From the IMG/VR virus record IMGVR_UViG_3300009034_000027, positions 1 through 64,000 of that record: a DNA stretch of 64,000 nucleotides; one strand, written 5' to 3'. Every line of letters starts with the position of its first letter. Position 1 is the stretch's first letter. The stretch comes from a virus. The translations under genes were made by a program, and so were the position numbers. The notes beneath the pieces were generated by a model. It did no database searches, was not told the DNA's origin, and saw nothing but the letters and a program-made list of their open reading frames with translations. Positions 56,086 to 64,000 of this stretch are shown here, piece by piece.

Positions 56086-57068
56086 TGGCACTAAGTCCAT
56101 GCCCGATGATTGGTTATGAAGTTATAATTGCTGCACAACAGGCAGGCGATGATTTGGGAGCAAAGATAAATGCTGGTATTCAATATGCTAAAAATGACAT
56201 GGGCGGTGGCAAGGTTATACTTCCGCCAGGTATACATACCATAAAGACTGAGATACTTTACGAAGATAATGTCTGGCTTCAAGGGTGTGGCAGAGAAGCG
56301 ACAATCTTGAAATTGGACGCGGGATATACATCGGACAATTTAATTAAAGGCACGAGCAAGAATGATTTGAAGATTAGCGACTTGACGCTGGATGCTAATA
56401 ATTTGGAAAAGCATCTATTAAGGTTTAATGGCTGTCAGAGGATTACAGGTGAGAATCTTGGGTTCAAAAATGCGTCTGGTGCTGGCAAAGGAGCATACTT
56501 GGAGAACGCATGCAAATATGCCCACTTCAGAGAATTGAAATTCGGCACGATGCCAATTGGAATTTACATTTCCTCTGCCAGCTTTGCATCATTTCAAGAG
56601 GTGCATGCGGATAATACATGTGGAAGATTGATATTTCTGTTGGGTAGTGCGGTAGCAGATTGTATTTTTCAAGGCTTATTCTGTGATGGTTTAACCATTG
56701 ACGTCCAGATTCGAAATGGGCCAAAGCGAATCCAAATTAATGGATTGCATTCAAAGTTGGCAGATGAGCATTCTATTTATTTGGAGAATATGGGGTCAGC
56801 GGGGGAAGAAATTGACATACTCAATTCTGAGATTGAAGATGCCTCTGCATCTGCCCCAGGAGTTTATTCTTGTATACATGTCGAAGCAGATTATACACGA
56901 GTCAGAATTGTCAACACCCGCACCATAAACGCAAACAGCAAACAGAAGTATGGTGTGCTCATAGATGCGGGCGCTTCTGAATGCGAAATACGCGGCGGCA
57001 AGCACGAAGGTGTGACTGCCGCATGGTTGAATAATGGAACTGGGACTTTGATTGATTCAAGGAGATAG
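56085..57068 (+). CDS. tailspike-like right-handed beta-helix protein (pectate-lyase fold)
   Basis: The 327-residue protein starts with GDDLGAKINAGIQYAKNDMGGGKVILPPGIHTIKTEIL, the classic entry to a pectate-lyase-like beta-helix. Repeated short beta-rungs follow (ISDLTLDANNLEKHLLRFNGCQRITGENLGF and so on). Such spikes bind and often cleave surface polysaccharide of the host. The catalytic residues cannot be assigned. The ATG overlaps the previous TAA. Confidence 0.8.
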   Translation: MALSPCPMIGYEVIIAAQQAGDDLGAKINAGIQYAKNDMGGGKVILPPGIHTIKTEILYEDNVWLQGCGREATILKLDAGYTSDNLIKGTSKNDLKISDLTLDANNLEKHLLRFNGCQRITGENLGFKNASGAGKGAYLENACKYAHFRELKFGTMPIGIYISSASFASFQEVHADNTCGRLIFLLGSAVADCIFQGLFCDGLTIDVQIRNGPKRIQINGLHSKLADEHSIYLENMGSAGEEIDILNSEIEDASASAPGVYSCIHVEADYTRVRIVNTRTINANSKQKYGVLIDAGASECEIRGGKHEGVTAAWLNNGTGTLIDSRR

Positions 57069-57071
57069 ACA

Positions 57072-57350
57072 ATGGAAGATATAGGTTCAGAAGTTAGAAG
57101 GACGCTTGTAAAGGAAACAGAAGTTGAAGTTGTAGCAACTCAGTTCTCAGTCTTGGAAACAAGATTTCGTCCACATCTGAATAAAGTAGATGTTGAAGTT
57201 GTCTTGTATGATAACGAGAGCAAAATTGTTGGTCCAACTCTGTGGCTGACATTATCCTCGACTCCAGAACAGTATGAGGCGCTATTGCACAAGAAGTTTG
57301 AAGACATCAATGCTCTTGTAAAAGGAAAGGTGCAAGTATTATGGCAGTAA
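57072..57350 (+). CDS. small tail-region protein, 92 aa
   Basis: A soluble beta-rich protein (VEVVLYDNESKIVGPTLWLTLSSTPEQYEALLHKKF) between two tailspike genes. It could be a spike adaptor or chaperone; no family is recognised. It overlaps the second spike gene by 10 bases. Confidence 0.6.
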   Translation: MEDIGSEVRRTLVKETEVEVVATQFSVLETRFRPHLNKVDVEVVLYDNESKIVGPTLWLTLSSTPEQYEALLHKKFEDINALVKGKVQVLWQ

Positions 57351-58654
57351 ATATCAGGACAGGGTTTCAGCCAGAAGTCGATGGCGAACCCATTGGTGCA
57401 ACAGGTAAGCGATATGATGTTTTCTTGCGAGACATCAAAGAATTGCGCGGGATTGGTGGTTCTCTGGGCAAGGGAATCAGAATAGTTTATACAAAGGATG
57501 ACATCAAAAGTGCCTGTGAAGATGTAAATACATATTGGGTCATCATTCTTGACGGTACTTATACTTTTGGAACATCTCCCGCCATTACTCCAACTCAATA
57601 TACGCGCATTTCTGCAGCTGGTGCGGTTGGTGATGTGAAGTTTGACTGGAATGGTTCAACATGGGGTGTACTTTTCAATCTAAGCGCAACATTCATCCAG
57701 CTTGAACGTCTCATGTTTGTTTCAACTGGGAATGTCTATCATGCTTGGTCTGGCGGGTCATATCATAGGTTTATTGATTGTTGGCTTTATGGTAGCAACG
57801 CGCAGGTTACGGGTTCTGGTGACAGTTCTTATTTGGAACGTTGTAGAATCGGGTCTAATCATTATGTAGACGATGATTATCTTACCTATTCGGATTGTTA
57901 TTTTTACGGAACCAAACTGGCAATCCGTTCTGGTAAGGGAACGAAATTTTCAGATTGTCATGTGGCTGTAACTACACTTGTTCAAATTTACTGTAATACC
58001 GCGTATCCAACAGACCGAGATACGACTTTTGATGTTTGTACTTGGAGAGGCACTCAATCAGTAGCTTGTATTTCGTTTGCTCGCGGCAATGCCTCAACGG
58101 TTCGCAACATCAAATTTCTCGGTTGTATATTTGAGCCTCTCAATAATACAATACCCTGTATTAGAATCGGGGATTATGCCGACGTAACGGTTGAAGACCT
58201 TCTGTTTGACGGTTGCACTTTCAGGGATGCTCTTGATGCCTATCAAATTCCAAATGGCATACAAAATAGGTGGAGATTTAATAACAATATTTATACTTCA
58301 ATAGCGAATAGAATATATAACTTTCCTGGTGGAACTCAGAACGATTTCGAATTCGATGATATGCACCGCAGAAAAGCAACTGCTGTTTCATATACGGTCA
58401 ATGAGCGAGACAAGATAATTGCGGTCACAGATACTGCCGCTCCACGAACCATCACCTTCCCAACCACCATGATAACCAAGATGGCGAATACGAAATGGAC
58501 AGTCAAAGATGAGAGCGGTGGAGCGGCTGCGAACAATATCACGATAGCAACTCAGGGCGCAGAAACGATTGACGGTGCGGCAAGCATTGCTATTTCAACA
58601 AATTATGGAAAGGTTGAACTTTATAGTGATGGTGTGAATCTGTTTACTTGTTAG
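57341..58654 (+). CDS. second beta-helix tailspike-like protein
   Basis: A 437-residue protein. The central part shows repeated Cys/Tyr/Asp-rich rungs (RFIDCWLYGSNAQV, LERCRIGSNHYV, YSDCYFYGTKLAIRSGKGTKFSDCHV) typical of a right-handed beta-helix. The C-terminal domain (NERDKIIAVTDTAAPRTITFPT ... NITIATQGAETIDGAASIAIS) is a common trimeric fibre-tip cap. Together with the first spike it suggests more than one receptor specificity. Confidence 0.75.
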   Translation: MAVNIRTGFQPEVDGEPIGATGKRYDVFLRDIKELRGIGGSLGKGIRIVYTKDDIKSACEDVNTYWVIILDGTYTFGTSPAITPTQYTRISAAGAVGDVKFDWNGSTWGVLFNLSATFIQLERLMFVSTGNVYHAWSGGSYHRFIDCWLYGSNAQVTGSGDSSYLERCRIGSNHYVDDDYLTYSDCYFYGTKLAIRSGKGTKFSDCHVAVTTLVQIYCNTAYPTDRDTTFDVCTWRGTQSVACISFARGNASTVRNIKFLGCIFEPLNNTIPCIRIGDYADVTVEDLLFDGCTFRDALDAYQIPNGIQNRWRFNNNIYTSIANRIYNFPGGTQNDFEFDDMHRRKATAVSYTVNERDKIIAVTDTAAPRTITFPTTMITKMANTKWTVKDESGGAAANNITIATQGAETIDGAASIAISTNYGKVELYSDGVNLFTC

Positions 58655-58667
58655 GAAGGAGACCAAA

Positions 58668-58865
58668 ATGGCAGGCGAATGGGATGCGACGGTTGTGAAA
58701 GAAATCAAAAATTTGAACTTTGACATCAGAGAAGTTGAGGAGGCCAAGAAAGTTTTTTGTTTGGTTGAATCTGAACATGGCTACGTTGACAATTTTGAAT
58801 GCGATGCCCAGGATATTCAGGGACTGAGGCAGTTGCTTATTAAGCACGGAGTTTTGACATCGTAA
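58668..58865 (+). CDS. hypothetical protein, 65 aa
   Basis: A small acidic protein of mixed fold (WDATVVKEIKNLNFDIREVEEAKKVFCLVESEHGYVDNF). AAGGAG precedes the ATG. Not recognised; it follows the second tailspike gene. Confidence 0.6.
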   Translation: MAGEWDATVVKEIKNLNFDIREVEEAKKVFCLVESEHGYVDNFECDAQDIQGLRQLLIKHGVLTS

Positions 58866-58882
58866 CAGAGTCACAAAATTAG

Positions 58883-59164
58883 GTGGACGTGAGAGTGATA
58901 AAAAGATATTGTCCTCTTTGCCATTCGACAGAGGGATTCAAGCTTGAGGGCAAAGTATCTGGTAAAGTCTCTTGGGCGATTTTGGTGTGTACTCATTGTG
59001 GTTATAAATGCGAGGTTGAAGCTGTTATCAGAGAATGTTTGGAGTGTAGTTCTGAGCAACCACATGTCGCCGTGAGAAAAGAGGTTGTGAAAACAATTTG
59101 GGCTTATGTTTGTCTCTCTTGTGGTATTTTTGTTGATTTAGGCAATCAGGGCAAAGGCGAATAA
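58883..59164 (+). CDS. small double zinc-ribbon protein
   Basis: A 93-residue protein with four CxxC pairs (CPLC, CTHC, CLEC, CLSC) that probably bind two zinc ions. GTG codons at 58883, 58889 and 58895 are all possible starts; AGGTGG at 58881-58886 favours the last. Its place among fibre genes is unusual for such a protein. Confidence 0.6.
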   Translation: MDVRVIKRYCPLCHSTEGFKLEGKVSGKVSWAILVCTHCGYKCEVEAVIRECLECSSEQPHVAVRKEVVKTIWAYVCLSCGIFVDLGNQGKGE

Positions 59165-60376
59165 ATGTCAGATTTTACTGTAAACAATTTTAACATTTCT
59201 CCTGCGCTGGTGGACAATTATCAGCAGGTAGTTATTGATGGGGGAATAGCAAAGCTTGCACCTGATGGAGACCCGTTTGGCGATATCCAAGATTCCAGTT
59301 GGGTTGAGATTCTTGGCTCTGAAATTTACTCTGGCGGCCCTGGTAAAGGTGGCGCCTCATTAGTAGAGAACACAGGCAAATTAAAATGGATTGATGGGCC
59401 GGGTGCTGAGTGGTTCTTGGGTTGGCGTAGGACAATTGCATATAAAGATGCTGATATCAAGAAGATATTTGACCCGACAGATGCGGAAGATGCAGCATCT
59501 ATTTGGGGCGGTTACTTGAGGTTCTTTCTATGGAAGAATCAAGGTAATGCCGTCATGCTTAGTTATGCTGCTCACTCAATTCCAGGTCAATTCGTTGTCT
59601 TTGTATATCAACTCATTAATGGTGTTTTTATTCAATTGGGTTCCAATATATCTATTGGTCTTCAATCGCATGTAGAACTTAGAATTGAACGGGATGCTTC
59701 TGAGAACATATTCACCTTCTACTATAGAACCAGCCCAGTGGGCGGTTGGAATGTCGCGTGGGGCCCAGTCAAAATAACAGGCGCCACATTTGCCGCGAAT
59801 GATGATTTGTATCCAATTGTTGCTGCTCACATCCTTCCTACCGCAAATCATGGGTTTGACCCAGAATGTGATGAATATGCACAACTCTCTGGTGCGGAAG
59901 AGCGATTTTGCCTCAACTCGCCTGACATTTTACTTTCTGATGATGGAATTGTTAGCTGGGCTTTTGATGCAGGCGTTGTAGGCACTTGGTTGCTGACAGG
60001 AGCTTCTGATTCAAAATCAGAGCCAGGAAGTTCTTCGATTCTATACAAGTTGGGCGTCTCAAGCTCTGGTGCGATTGGCGATGTAGTTTGGAAAGATGCA
60101 ACTTGGCAGACTATTGTTCAAGTTGCCATAAATGCCGCTGCTGGAAATTATGATGGATACAGATATATCCATATCAAAGCTCAATTTAATAGCAATAGTA
60201 TTGACCAACCGACATTGACAAGTTTCACTATCTCAGGCAGCCCCTTCTTTCCTGTTCCAGAATTTGAGGTGACCAGAGTTGAGATTGAGATTATTGATAT
60301 TCCGCAAGTTCAAATTGTTGCTAAACCGAGAGTTGAAATCGAAGTTCCAGAGATAAGCGTACCAATTAAGTGGTGA
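59165..60376 (+). CDS. tail fibre protein with lectin-like domain
   Basis: A 403-residue protein. The N-terminal half (WFLGWRRTIAYKDADIKK ... RFFLWKNQGNAVMLSYAAHS ... VELRIERDASENIFTFYYRTSPVGGW) has the jelly-roll look of a concanavalin-like lectin. The C-terminal part has several short repeats of the type RVEIEI-DIPQVQIVAKPRVEIEVPEI. Carbohydrate binding is likely but inferred. Confidence 0.68.
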   Translation: MSDFTVNNFNISPALVDNYQQVVIDGGIAKLAPDGDPFGDIQDSSWVEILGSEIYSGGPGKGGASLVENTGKLKWIDGPGAEWFLGWRRTIAYKDADIKKIFDPTDAEDAASIWGGYLRFFLWKNQGNAVMLSYAAHSIPGQFVVFVYQLINGVFIQLGSNISIGLQSHVELRIERDASENIFTFYYRTSPVGGWNVAWGPVKITGATFAANDDLYPIVAAHILPTANHGFDPECDEYAQLSGAEERFCLNSPDILLSDDGIVSWAFDAGVVGTWLLTGASDSKSEPGSSSILYKLGVSSSGAIGDVVWKDATWQTIVQVAINAAAGNYDGYRYIHIKAQFNSNSIDQPTLTSFTISGSPFFPVPEFEVTRVEIEIIDIPQVQIVAKPRVEIEVPEISVPIKW

Positions 60377-60384
60377 GGTGAATG

Positions 60385-60723
60385 ATGATTGAGATTAAAC
60401 CGCCTTTCAAGCGAAAAGAAGGGAAACCAGTTGAATTCTTTTATAAAGATGGTGTTGGAGCTGCTATAGATGTTTCGACTGCTACTTTCTCTCTTGTCAT
60501 CAAGAGAACAAAAGATGAAGAGGGTTATCTTGTAGAGAAAGTAAATGGAGATTTTGACAAGAGCCAAGCTGCGAACGGGATAGTTGAAGTCTTGCTCAAG
60601 CCCACTGACCTTGATTTGGAACCGGGAATTTATATTGGAGAAATTGAAGCTGATTTTGGTTCTGATGTTCTTGACCGTTCAGATGATTTGAAAATTGAAA
60701 TCGAAAAGCCTGTGCATCATTGA
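60385..60723 (+). CDS. baseplate upper protein-like (BppU N-terminal-like) protein
   Basis: The 112-residue Ig-like protein (GKPVEFFYKDGVGAAIDVSTATFSLVIKRTKDEEGYL ... DLEPGIYIGEIEADF) resembles N-terminal BppU-type domains that link fibres to the baseplate. ATG at 60385 lies four bases after GAGGTG; an ATG at 60382 is almost touching it. Confidence 0.6.
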   Translation: MIEIKPPFKRKEGKPVEFFYKDGVGAAIDVSTATFSLVIKRTKDEEGYLVEKVNGDFDKSQAANGIVEVLLKPTDLDLEPGIYIGEIEADFGSDVLDRSDDLKIEIEKPVHH

Positions 60724-60752
60724 CGCAATGAGATTGATGAAAGGGTGTTGAA

Positions 60753-61151
60753 ATGTTAAGCGAAGAAGATAGAAAAGAACTGAAGGAACTTAATGCCAAA
60801 GTTATCAGGGATTCAGTTCAGGAAGCTTCCAAGGCTTTTGGAAAGACAATTGAGGTCTACAAAGAATCTCATGAACAAGCTTTGGGTTATGTGAAGGAAT
60901 CTGTTGGACGAGTGGAAGATGCTTTGACTTCACAAACCAAATATTGTAGAGATACAGTCAAATCGTTGACTTGTAAGATTGGTGATGCACAGAATGATGC
61001 TGTTATAGCTGTCACTAAGGCTGAGTCAGCCGAATCATCAGCAGAGGCTGCTGAGAAGAAAGCCACGGCTTGGGGCTGGAGGATTTTTCTGTTGGTAATT
61101 ACTTTGGGTGTTGCTGAAGTGCTTCGGAGAATATTCTGGCCAAGCCAATGA
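60753..61151 (+). CDS. coiled-coil protein with C-terminal membrane helix
   Basis: A 132-residue protein. A long helical region is followed by a C-terminal membrane segment (WRIFLLVITLGVAEVLRRIFW), the topology of XhlA-type or spanin-like lysis accessory proteins. It starts a three-gene membrane/lysis-like cassette and overlaps the next gene by four bases. Confidence 0.65.
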   Translation: MLSEEDRKELKELNAKVIRDSVQEASKAFGKTIEVYKESHEQALGYVKESVGRVEDALTSQTKYCRDTVKSLTCKIGDAQNDAVIAVTKAESAESSAEAAEKKATAWGWRIFLLVITLGVAEVLRRIFWPSQ

Positions 61152-61468
61152 GGAGGTGGAAGGTGTGTAGATGCTTGAGGATGCTGATTGTTGTTTTGTT
61201 TTGTTTTCTCTTTGTCGGTTGTATTGCTATTCCGACTTTTGTGGAAGATAGTGTCCACAAACTCTCCACCTCTAATCTGATAATCTCTGAAGATTATCAT
61301 AAGTTGATAACAGAGAAATATGCAGGAGAGGAGTTGGAGAACAAGAAATCTTTGTTGGCAAAGCATTTGGATTTGCTTGACAAATTAGAAAAGTATGTTA
61401 CTGGCCGTGGTGGCCGTATAAGCTTGCCTTGGGCAGAAGTTGGGAAGGAGGCAGAGGATGTTGAGTGA
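61148..61468 (+). CDS. putative small lipoprotein (outer spanin-like?)
   Basis: A 106-residue protein. A basic start and a hydrophobic stretch (MLIVVLFCFLFVGC) end in a Cys that could be a lipidation site, although F at -3 is not ideal for a lipobox. The mature part is helical and charged. Within a membrane-protein cassette this could be an outer-membrane spanin, which would imply a Gram-negative host. This is inference. Confidence 0.55.
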   Translation: MRRWKVCRCLRMLIVVLFCFLFVGCIAIPTFVEDSVHKLSTSNLIISEDYHKLITEKYAGEELENKKSLLAKHLDLLDKLEKYVTGRGGRISLPWAEVGKEAEDVE

Positions 61469-61814
61469 TATTTTGACGGGCCTGATTGGCATCGCAATCG
61501 TGGCCTTTGGAGGGCAAGGTATCAGAGCTTTGGCCGGGTTGATTAAGAACTTCGACTTGGCCAAGAAGTTGAAGCTTGATGCTCTTATTGATAAGGCGGC
61601 TGGAGTGGCAATCCATGCCGTTGAACAATGGGGACGGACACTCAGTTCGAAACCTGAGAGCGCGAAGAAGCTTGAGAAAGCCTTGGAAGCTATGGATGTT
61701 GAGTTGTCCCGATTGCGAATCAAACTCACTCCAGAAGAAAAGAAAGCAAGAATAGAAGCTTTGCTCAACAAATGCAAAAGTGAAGTAGAACACAAAGACG
61801 CACCTACTGGCTGA
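61458..61814 (+). CDS. holin-like protein
   Basis: A 118-residue protein with an N-terminal membrane helix (ILTGLIGIAIVAFGGQGIRALAGLI) followed by an amphipathic part (AAGVAIHAVEQWGRTLSSKPESAKKLEKAL) that resembles LLH-type phage holins. Holins make membrane holes for lysis. ATG at 61458 has GGAGGCAGAGG upstream. No endolysin gene is recognised nearby. Confidence 0.6.
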   Translation: MLSDILTGLIGIAIVAFGGQGIRALAGLIKNFDLAKKLKLDALIDKAAGVAIHAVEQWGRTLSSKPESAKKLEKALEAMDVELSRLRIKLTPEEKKARIEALLNKCKSEVEHKDAPTG

Positions 61815-61830
61815 TTTGTTTGTTAGAATT

Positions 61831-61871
61831 AGTTGGGGCATCTCCTGCTTCTTTGAGGGGATGTCCCAATC
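61831..61871 (+). terminator. terminator hairpin at the end of the late block
   Basis: TTGGGGCATC at 61833-61842 pairs with GATGTCCCAA at 61860-61869 (one wobble), and pairing continues inward for several more bases. TCTTATTTCT follows. This is the best intrinsic terminator seen. It follows the holin-like gene and precedes a 75-base gap before the helicase, whose promoter is not clear. Confidence 0.75.
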
Positions 61872-61944
61872 TTATTTCTAAGGAAATCTTAGCCTTCAAA
61901 TTCCTTTAATAAGAATAGGACAGCGATTTCAAAAGATAGAGCTT

Positions 61945-63345
61945 ATGAAGTTAACCATCAACAATCATACTTGCCGAATTCAAGCCATAACAACTTCCGA
62001 GATAGAAGCTCTGAACAAACTGGATGAAGAGTTCTCAATCCCAGTTCCCAACTATTGGTTCTCGCCAAAGTATCGTAGAGGTCTTTGGGACGGCAAATAT
62101 CATCCAATCCGAGTGAGAGGAACATCAGCAAGATTTGAGACAGGATTCCTCAACGAAGTCCTTGACCACTTGGAAAGTTTGAAAGTAAAAGTTACTGCTG
62201 AAGATAACAGAGACTTGCCTGATGTCAAGACACTCGCTGAGATTATTCATCCTGAGATTTTGGAAGGTAAGATTCTCAGAGATTATCAGGTTGAGGCTGC
62301 TAAGGTTGTGATTCGAAAAGTCAGAGGTATATTGGCGTTGGCGACCAATGCCGGCAAGACTTTGATAGCGGCAGCTGTTCTGGCTACTCTTCGCAAGCCT
62401 TCACTTCACTTAGCTCCCAACAAAGATGTTCTCTCTCAGACCTTCAAAGATTTTGTTCAGCATATGCCTTCTCCTCAATCAATCGGAAGAGCAGAAGGTG
62501 GAAAACTTGAGGAAGGGCTAATTGTTGTTGGGCTGCCTCAGACGCTTGCCAATACTAAGAAGTTCAAATCATTCCTGAGTAAGGTTGAAGTGGTTATAGT
62601 AGATGAATGCCATCACATGAAAGCAACGACGTGGTTGAAGGTAATGAGTGCTTGCAAAAGGGCAGCATTTCGCGTAGGATTGTCTGGAACGCCTTACGCT
62701 GACGAGATAGCCGAAAGGAAGCTCACTGGCGCTACAGGCGAAATCTTGATGACGGTGTCTAATGAGTATTTAATCAATAAAGGTTACTCAGCCAAACCTA
62801 TTTTTCTTTTCTTGAAAAATGTCCAACCTGAGATTGAATACCTGTCTTATGAAGAAGCATACAAAGAAGGCATTGTTAGAAGTACCAGCCGGAATCAACG
62901 GATAGTTGAGATGTGCACAACAGTACCTGAAAAACAAAAGTTGATTTTGGTCTGGGAGATGGAGCATGGAAGAAGATTGTTCCAGCGCTTGAGACGTCAA
63001 GGAATTGAAGCAGAGTTCATCCATGGCTCAGAAACTATGGAGAAGAGAGATAATGTCAAGGAAGATTTCAAAAAGGGCAAGCTCAAGACTCTGATAGCAA
63101 GTACGATTTTTGATGAAGGGATAGACATCCCAAACATTGAAATCTTGGTTCTTGCTGCTGGATGGAAAACTCCTATGAGATTTCTTCAGAGAGTTGGTCG
63201 AGCGATGAGAGCAAAGAAGGTTGGTGCTAATGCTGTGATTATTGTTGACTTCCTTGATATGTCTAATTATTATTTATTGGAGCATTCAAAGAACAGATAT
63301 GACACGGCAAAAGCTGAAGGCTTCCAGATTGAAGTGGAGGAATGA
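61945..63345 (+). CDS. SF2 DNA helicase (T4 UvsW-like)
   Basis: The 466-residue protein has the SF2 motifs in order: LRDYQVEAA, Walker A ATNAGKT (residues 133-139), DECHH (220-224), SGTPY, the FDEGIDIPNIE motif and QRVGRAMR. The N-terminal region (PVPNYWFSPKYRRGLWDGKYHPI) matches UvsW-like proteins. UvsW remodels branched DNA and R-loops, fitting the RecA- and SbcCD-based recombination block at the other end of the window. It follows the terminator and may begin a new transcription unit. Confidence 0.9.
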   Translation: MKLTINNHTCRIQAITTSEIEALNKLDEEFSIPVPNYWFSPKYRRGLWDGKYHPIRVRGTSARFETGFLNEVLDHLESLKVKVTAEDNRDLPDVKTLAEIIHPEILEGKILRDYQVEAAKVVIRKVRGILALATNAGKTLIAAAVLATLRKPSLHLAPNKDVLSQTFKDFVQHMPSPQSIGRAEGGKLEEGLIVVGLPQTLANTKKFKSFLSKVEVVIVDECHHMKATTWLKVMSACKRAAFRVGLSGTPYADEIAERKLTGATGEILMTVSNEYLINKGYSAKPIFLFLKNVQPEIEYLSYEEAYKEGIVRSTSRNQRIVEMCTTVPEKQKLILVWEMEHGRRLFQRLRRQGIEAEFIHGSETMEKRDNVKEDFKKGKLKTLIASTIFDEGIDIPNIEILVLAAGWKTPMRFLQRVGRAMRAKKVGANAVIIVDFLDMSNYYLLEHSKNRYDTAKAEGFQIEVEE

Positions 63346-63626
63346 TGCTTGAGATTTGGGATTATGTAACTGCTGTCAACGGAATCATCATGGGTTTTCT
63401 TCCCTTGCTTCACGTCATGAAGATGTTCAAAGAAAAAAGTTCAAAAGGTCAATCTGTTCTGGCTATTTTGTTTGCGGGTATTCTTTGTGGGGTTATTTGG
63501 TTTGTTTACGGATTGGGTCACAACTTGCTGGTTATTATTTTGACAAGCAGTACTGTAATCATTGTAAACACCATCGTTTTGCTGACTGTTTTGAGATTCA
63601 AGGAGAAATCTGGTGACCAAGCTTGA
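63345..63626 (+). CDS. SemiSWEET/PQ-loop-like membrane protein
   Basis: A 93-residue three-helix protein with LPLLHVMKMFKEKSSKGQSVLAILFAGILCGVIWFVYGLGHN, matching the SemiSWEET layout (P in helix 1, a K-S/S-K-QS loop, W-YG in helix 2, N in helix 3). SemiSWEETs transport sugars or other small solutes as dimers. GGAGG lies four bases before the ATG at 63345; an overlapping ATG lies at 63342. A phage copy is uncommon. Confidence 0.68.
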   Translation: MLEIWDYVTAVNGIIMGFLPLLHVMKMFKEKSSKGQSVLAILFAGILCGVIWFVYGLGHNLLVIILTSSTVIIVNTIVLLTVLRFKEKSGDQA

Positions 63627-64000
63627 TGACTTGCGGGTATTGGGTTTGGCGGCGGTCTATCAACAAGTAGTCTTGGATGAGTTCGGTGAGTGGAAGAATG
63701 TCCTACGCAAAAATCCCAAGAAAGTAAGGAAGTCAAAATATTACAAGACCTTTCAAAGGCTGTATCATATCTTGAGAAAAAATAGAATCAAACCTGAGAT
63801 TTACTTTCGTGCGCTTTGTAAATGGATTAAGCAGTCAAAGAGATTCCCTTCACTTTGGCCATCGATGTTAACTGGGAAGACAATGCTGGAGATTGCTAAG
63901 TCCTATATGCGTAAACAGTATCTTGCTCACGACCATGACGGCAAAGCTGCTGGTAAAGCTATGAAGCGTTCAAGACTCAAAGAGATTCTATCTGAAGTCA
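63613..64000 (+). CDS. unknown protein, 3' end beyond the window
   Basis: GTG at 63613, about eight bases after AAGGAGAAA, opens a frame that stays open to the window end (at least 129 codons). The product is basic and helical (VRKSKYYKTFQRLYHILRKNRIKPEIYFRALCKWI) and is not recognised. It overlaps the SemiSWEET-like gene by 14 bases. Confidence 0.7.
   Translation, partial: MTKLDDLRVLGLAAVYQQVVLDEFGEWKNVLRKNPKKVRKSKYYKTFQRLYHILRKNRIKPEIYFRALCKWIKQSKRFPSLWPSMLTGKTMLEIAKSYMRKQYLAHDHDGKAAGKAMKRSRLKEILSEV

Noticed and set aside
1-64000. CRISPR arrays, insertion sequences, integrase or attachment sites
   Set aside because: No regularly spaced repeats, transposase or integrase motifs were found. 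The only marked repeats are the protein-domain copies at 42-49 kb.

Overview
The window is part of the genome of a tailed double-stranded DNA bacteriophage, probably siphovirus-like. Essentially every supported gene lies on the + strand. Genes are packed with 1-4 base ATGA/TAATG-type overlaps and most have a purine-rich Shine-Dalgarno (SD) sequence 4-8 bases upstream. The head genes are Mu-like (MuF-type head protein, gpI/gpT-like protease and capsid). The tail genes are of the long-tailed type (HK97 gp10-like protein, tail tube, frameshifted chaperone pair, tape measure). No transposase, integrase, repressor, tRNA or CRISPR array was seen. TAG, TGA and TAA all end well-supported genes, so the code looks standard. 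The host cannot be named from the sequence.

Layout. 1-13 kb is a replication, recombination and nucleotide-metabolism block: a RecA-like recombinase, a 5'-3' exonuclease, a possible resolvase-like nuclease, a ThyX-like enzyme with an extra N-terminal domain, an FAD oxidoreductase, a Nudix hydrolase, SbcD/SbcC homologues, a histone H1-like basic protein nested inside a zinc-finger ORF, and a MazG-like NTP pyrophosphatase. 12.4-21.7 kb is an accessory block of small genes: an amber-interrupted YkgJ-type protein, DUF3326, an AdoMet decarboxylase-like protein, DUF488 and macro-domain proteins, a PD-(D/E)xK-like nuclease, a kinase-like protein, small membrane proteins and zinc-ribbon proteins. After a 180-base spacer, 21.8-26.6 kb holds more small genes before the packaging genes, including a SprT-like metallopeptidase and a transglutaminase-like protein.

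26.7-41.8 kb is packaging and head: large terminase, portal, a MuF head protein fused to an ADP-ribosyltransferase-like domain, a 2011-residue multidomain DNA-enzyme polyprotein, a protease-scaffold-major capsid fusion, and head/decoration proteins flanked by strong hairpins. 41.9-50.2 kb is connector and tail, with a textbook -1 frameshift site in the tail chaperone pair and a repeated domain spread over three structural genes. 50.2-61.8 kb is baseplate, fibres, two beta-helix tailspike-like proteins and a membrane/lysis-like cassette ending in a terminator hairpin. 61.9-64 kb restarts with a UvsW-like helicase, a SemiSWEET-like membrane protein and a truncated unknown gene.

The strongest candidate for an undescribed system is the 2011-residue head-operon protein. 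It appears to join a nucleotidyltransferase, a DNA ligase, a metallo-beta-lactamase-fold domain, a PUA/ASCH-like domain, two methyltransferases and two LigD phosphoesterase-like domains. It sits directly between a MuF-ADP-ribosyltransferase and the prohead protease, which suggests a virion-borne set of enzymes acting on incoming or damaged DNA. Family assignments come from motif reading and recall of families, not from database searches.
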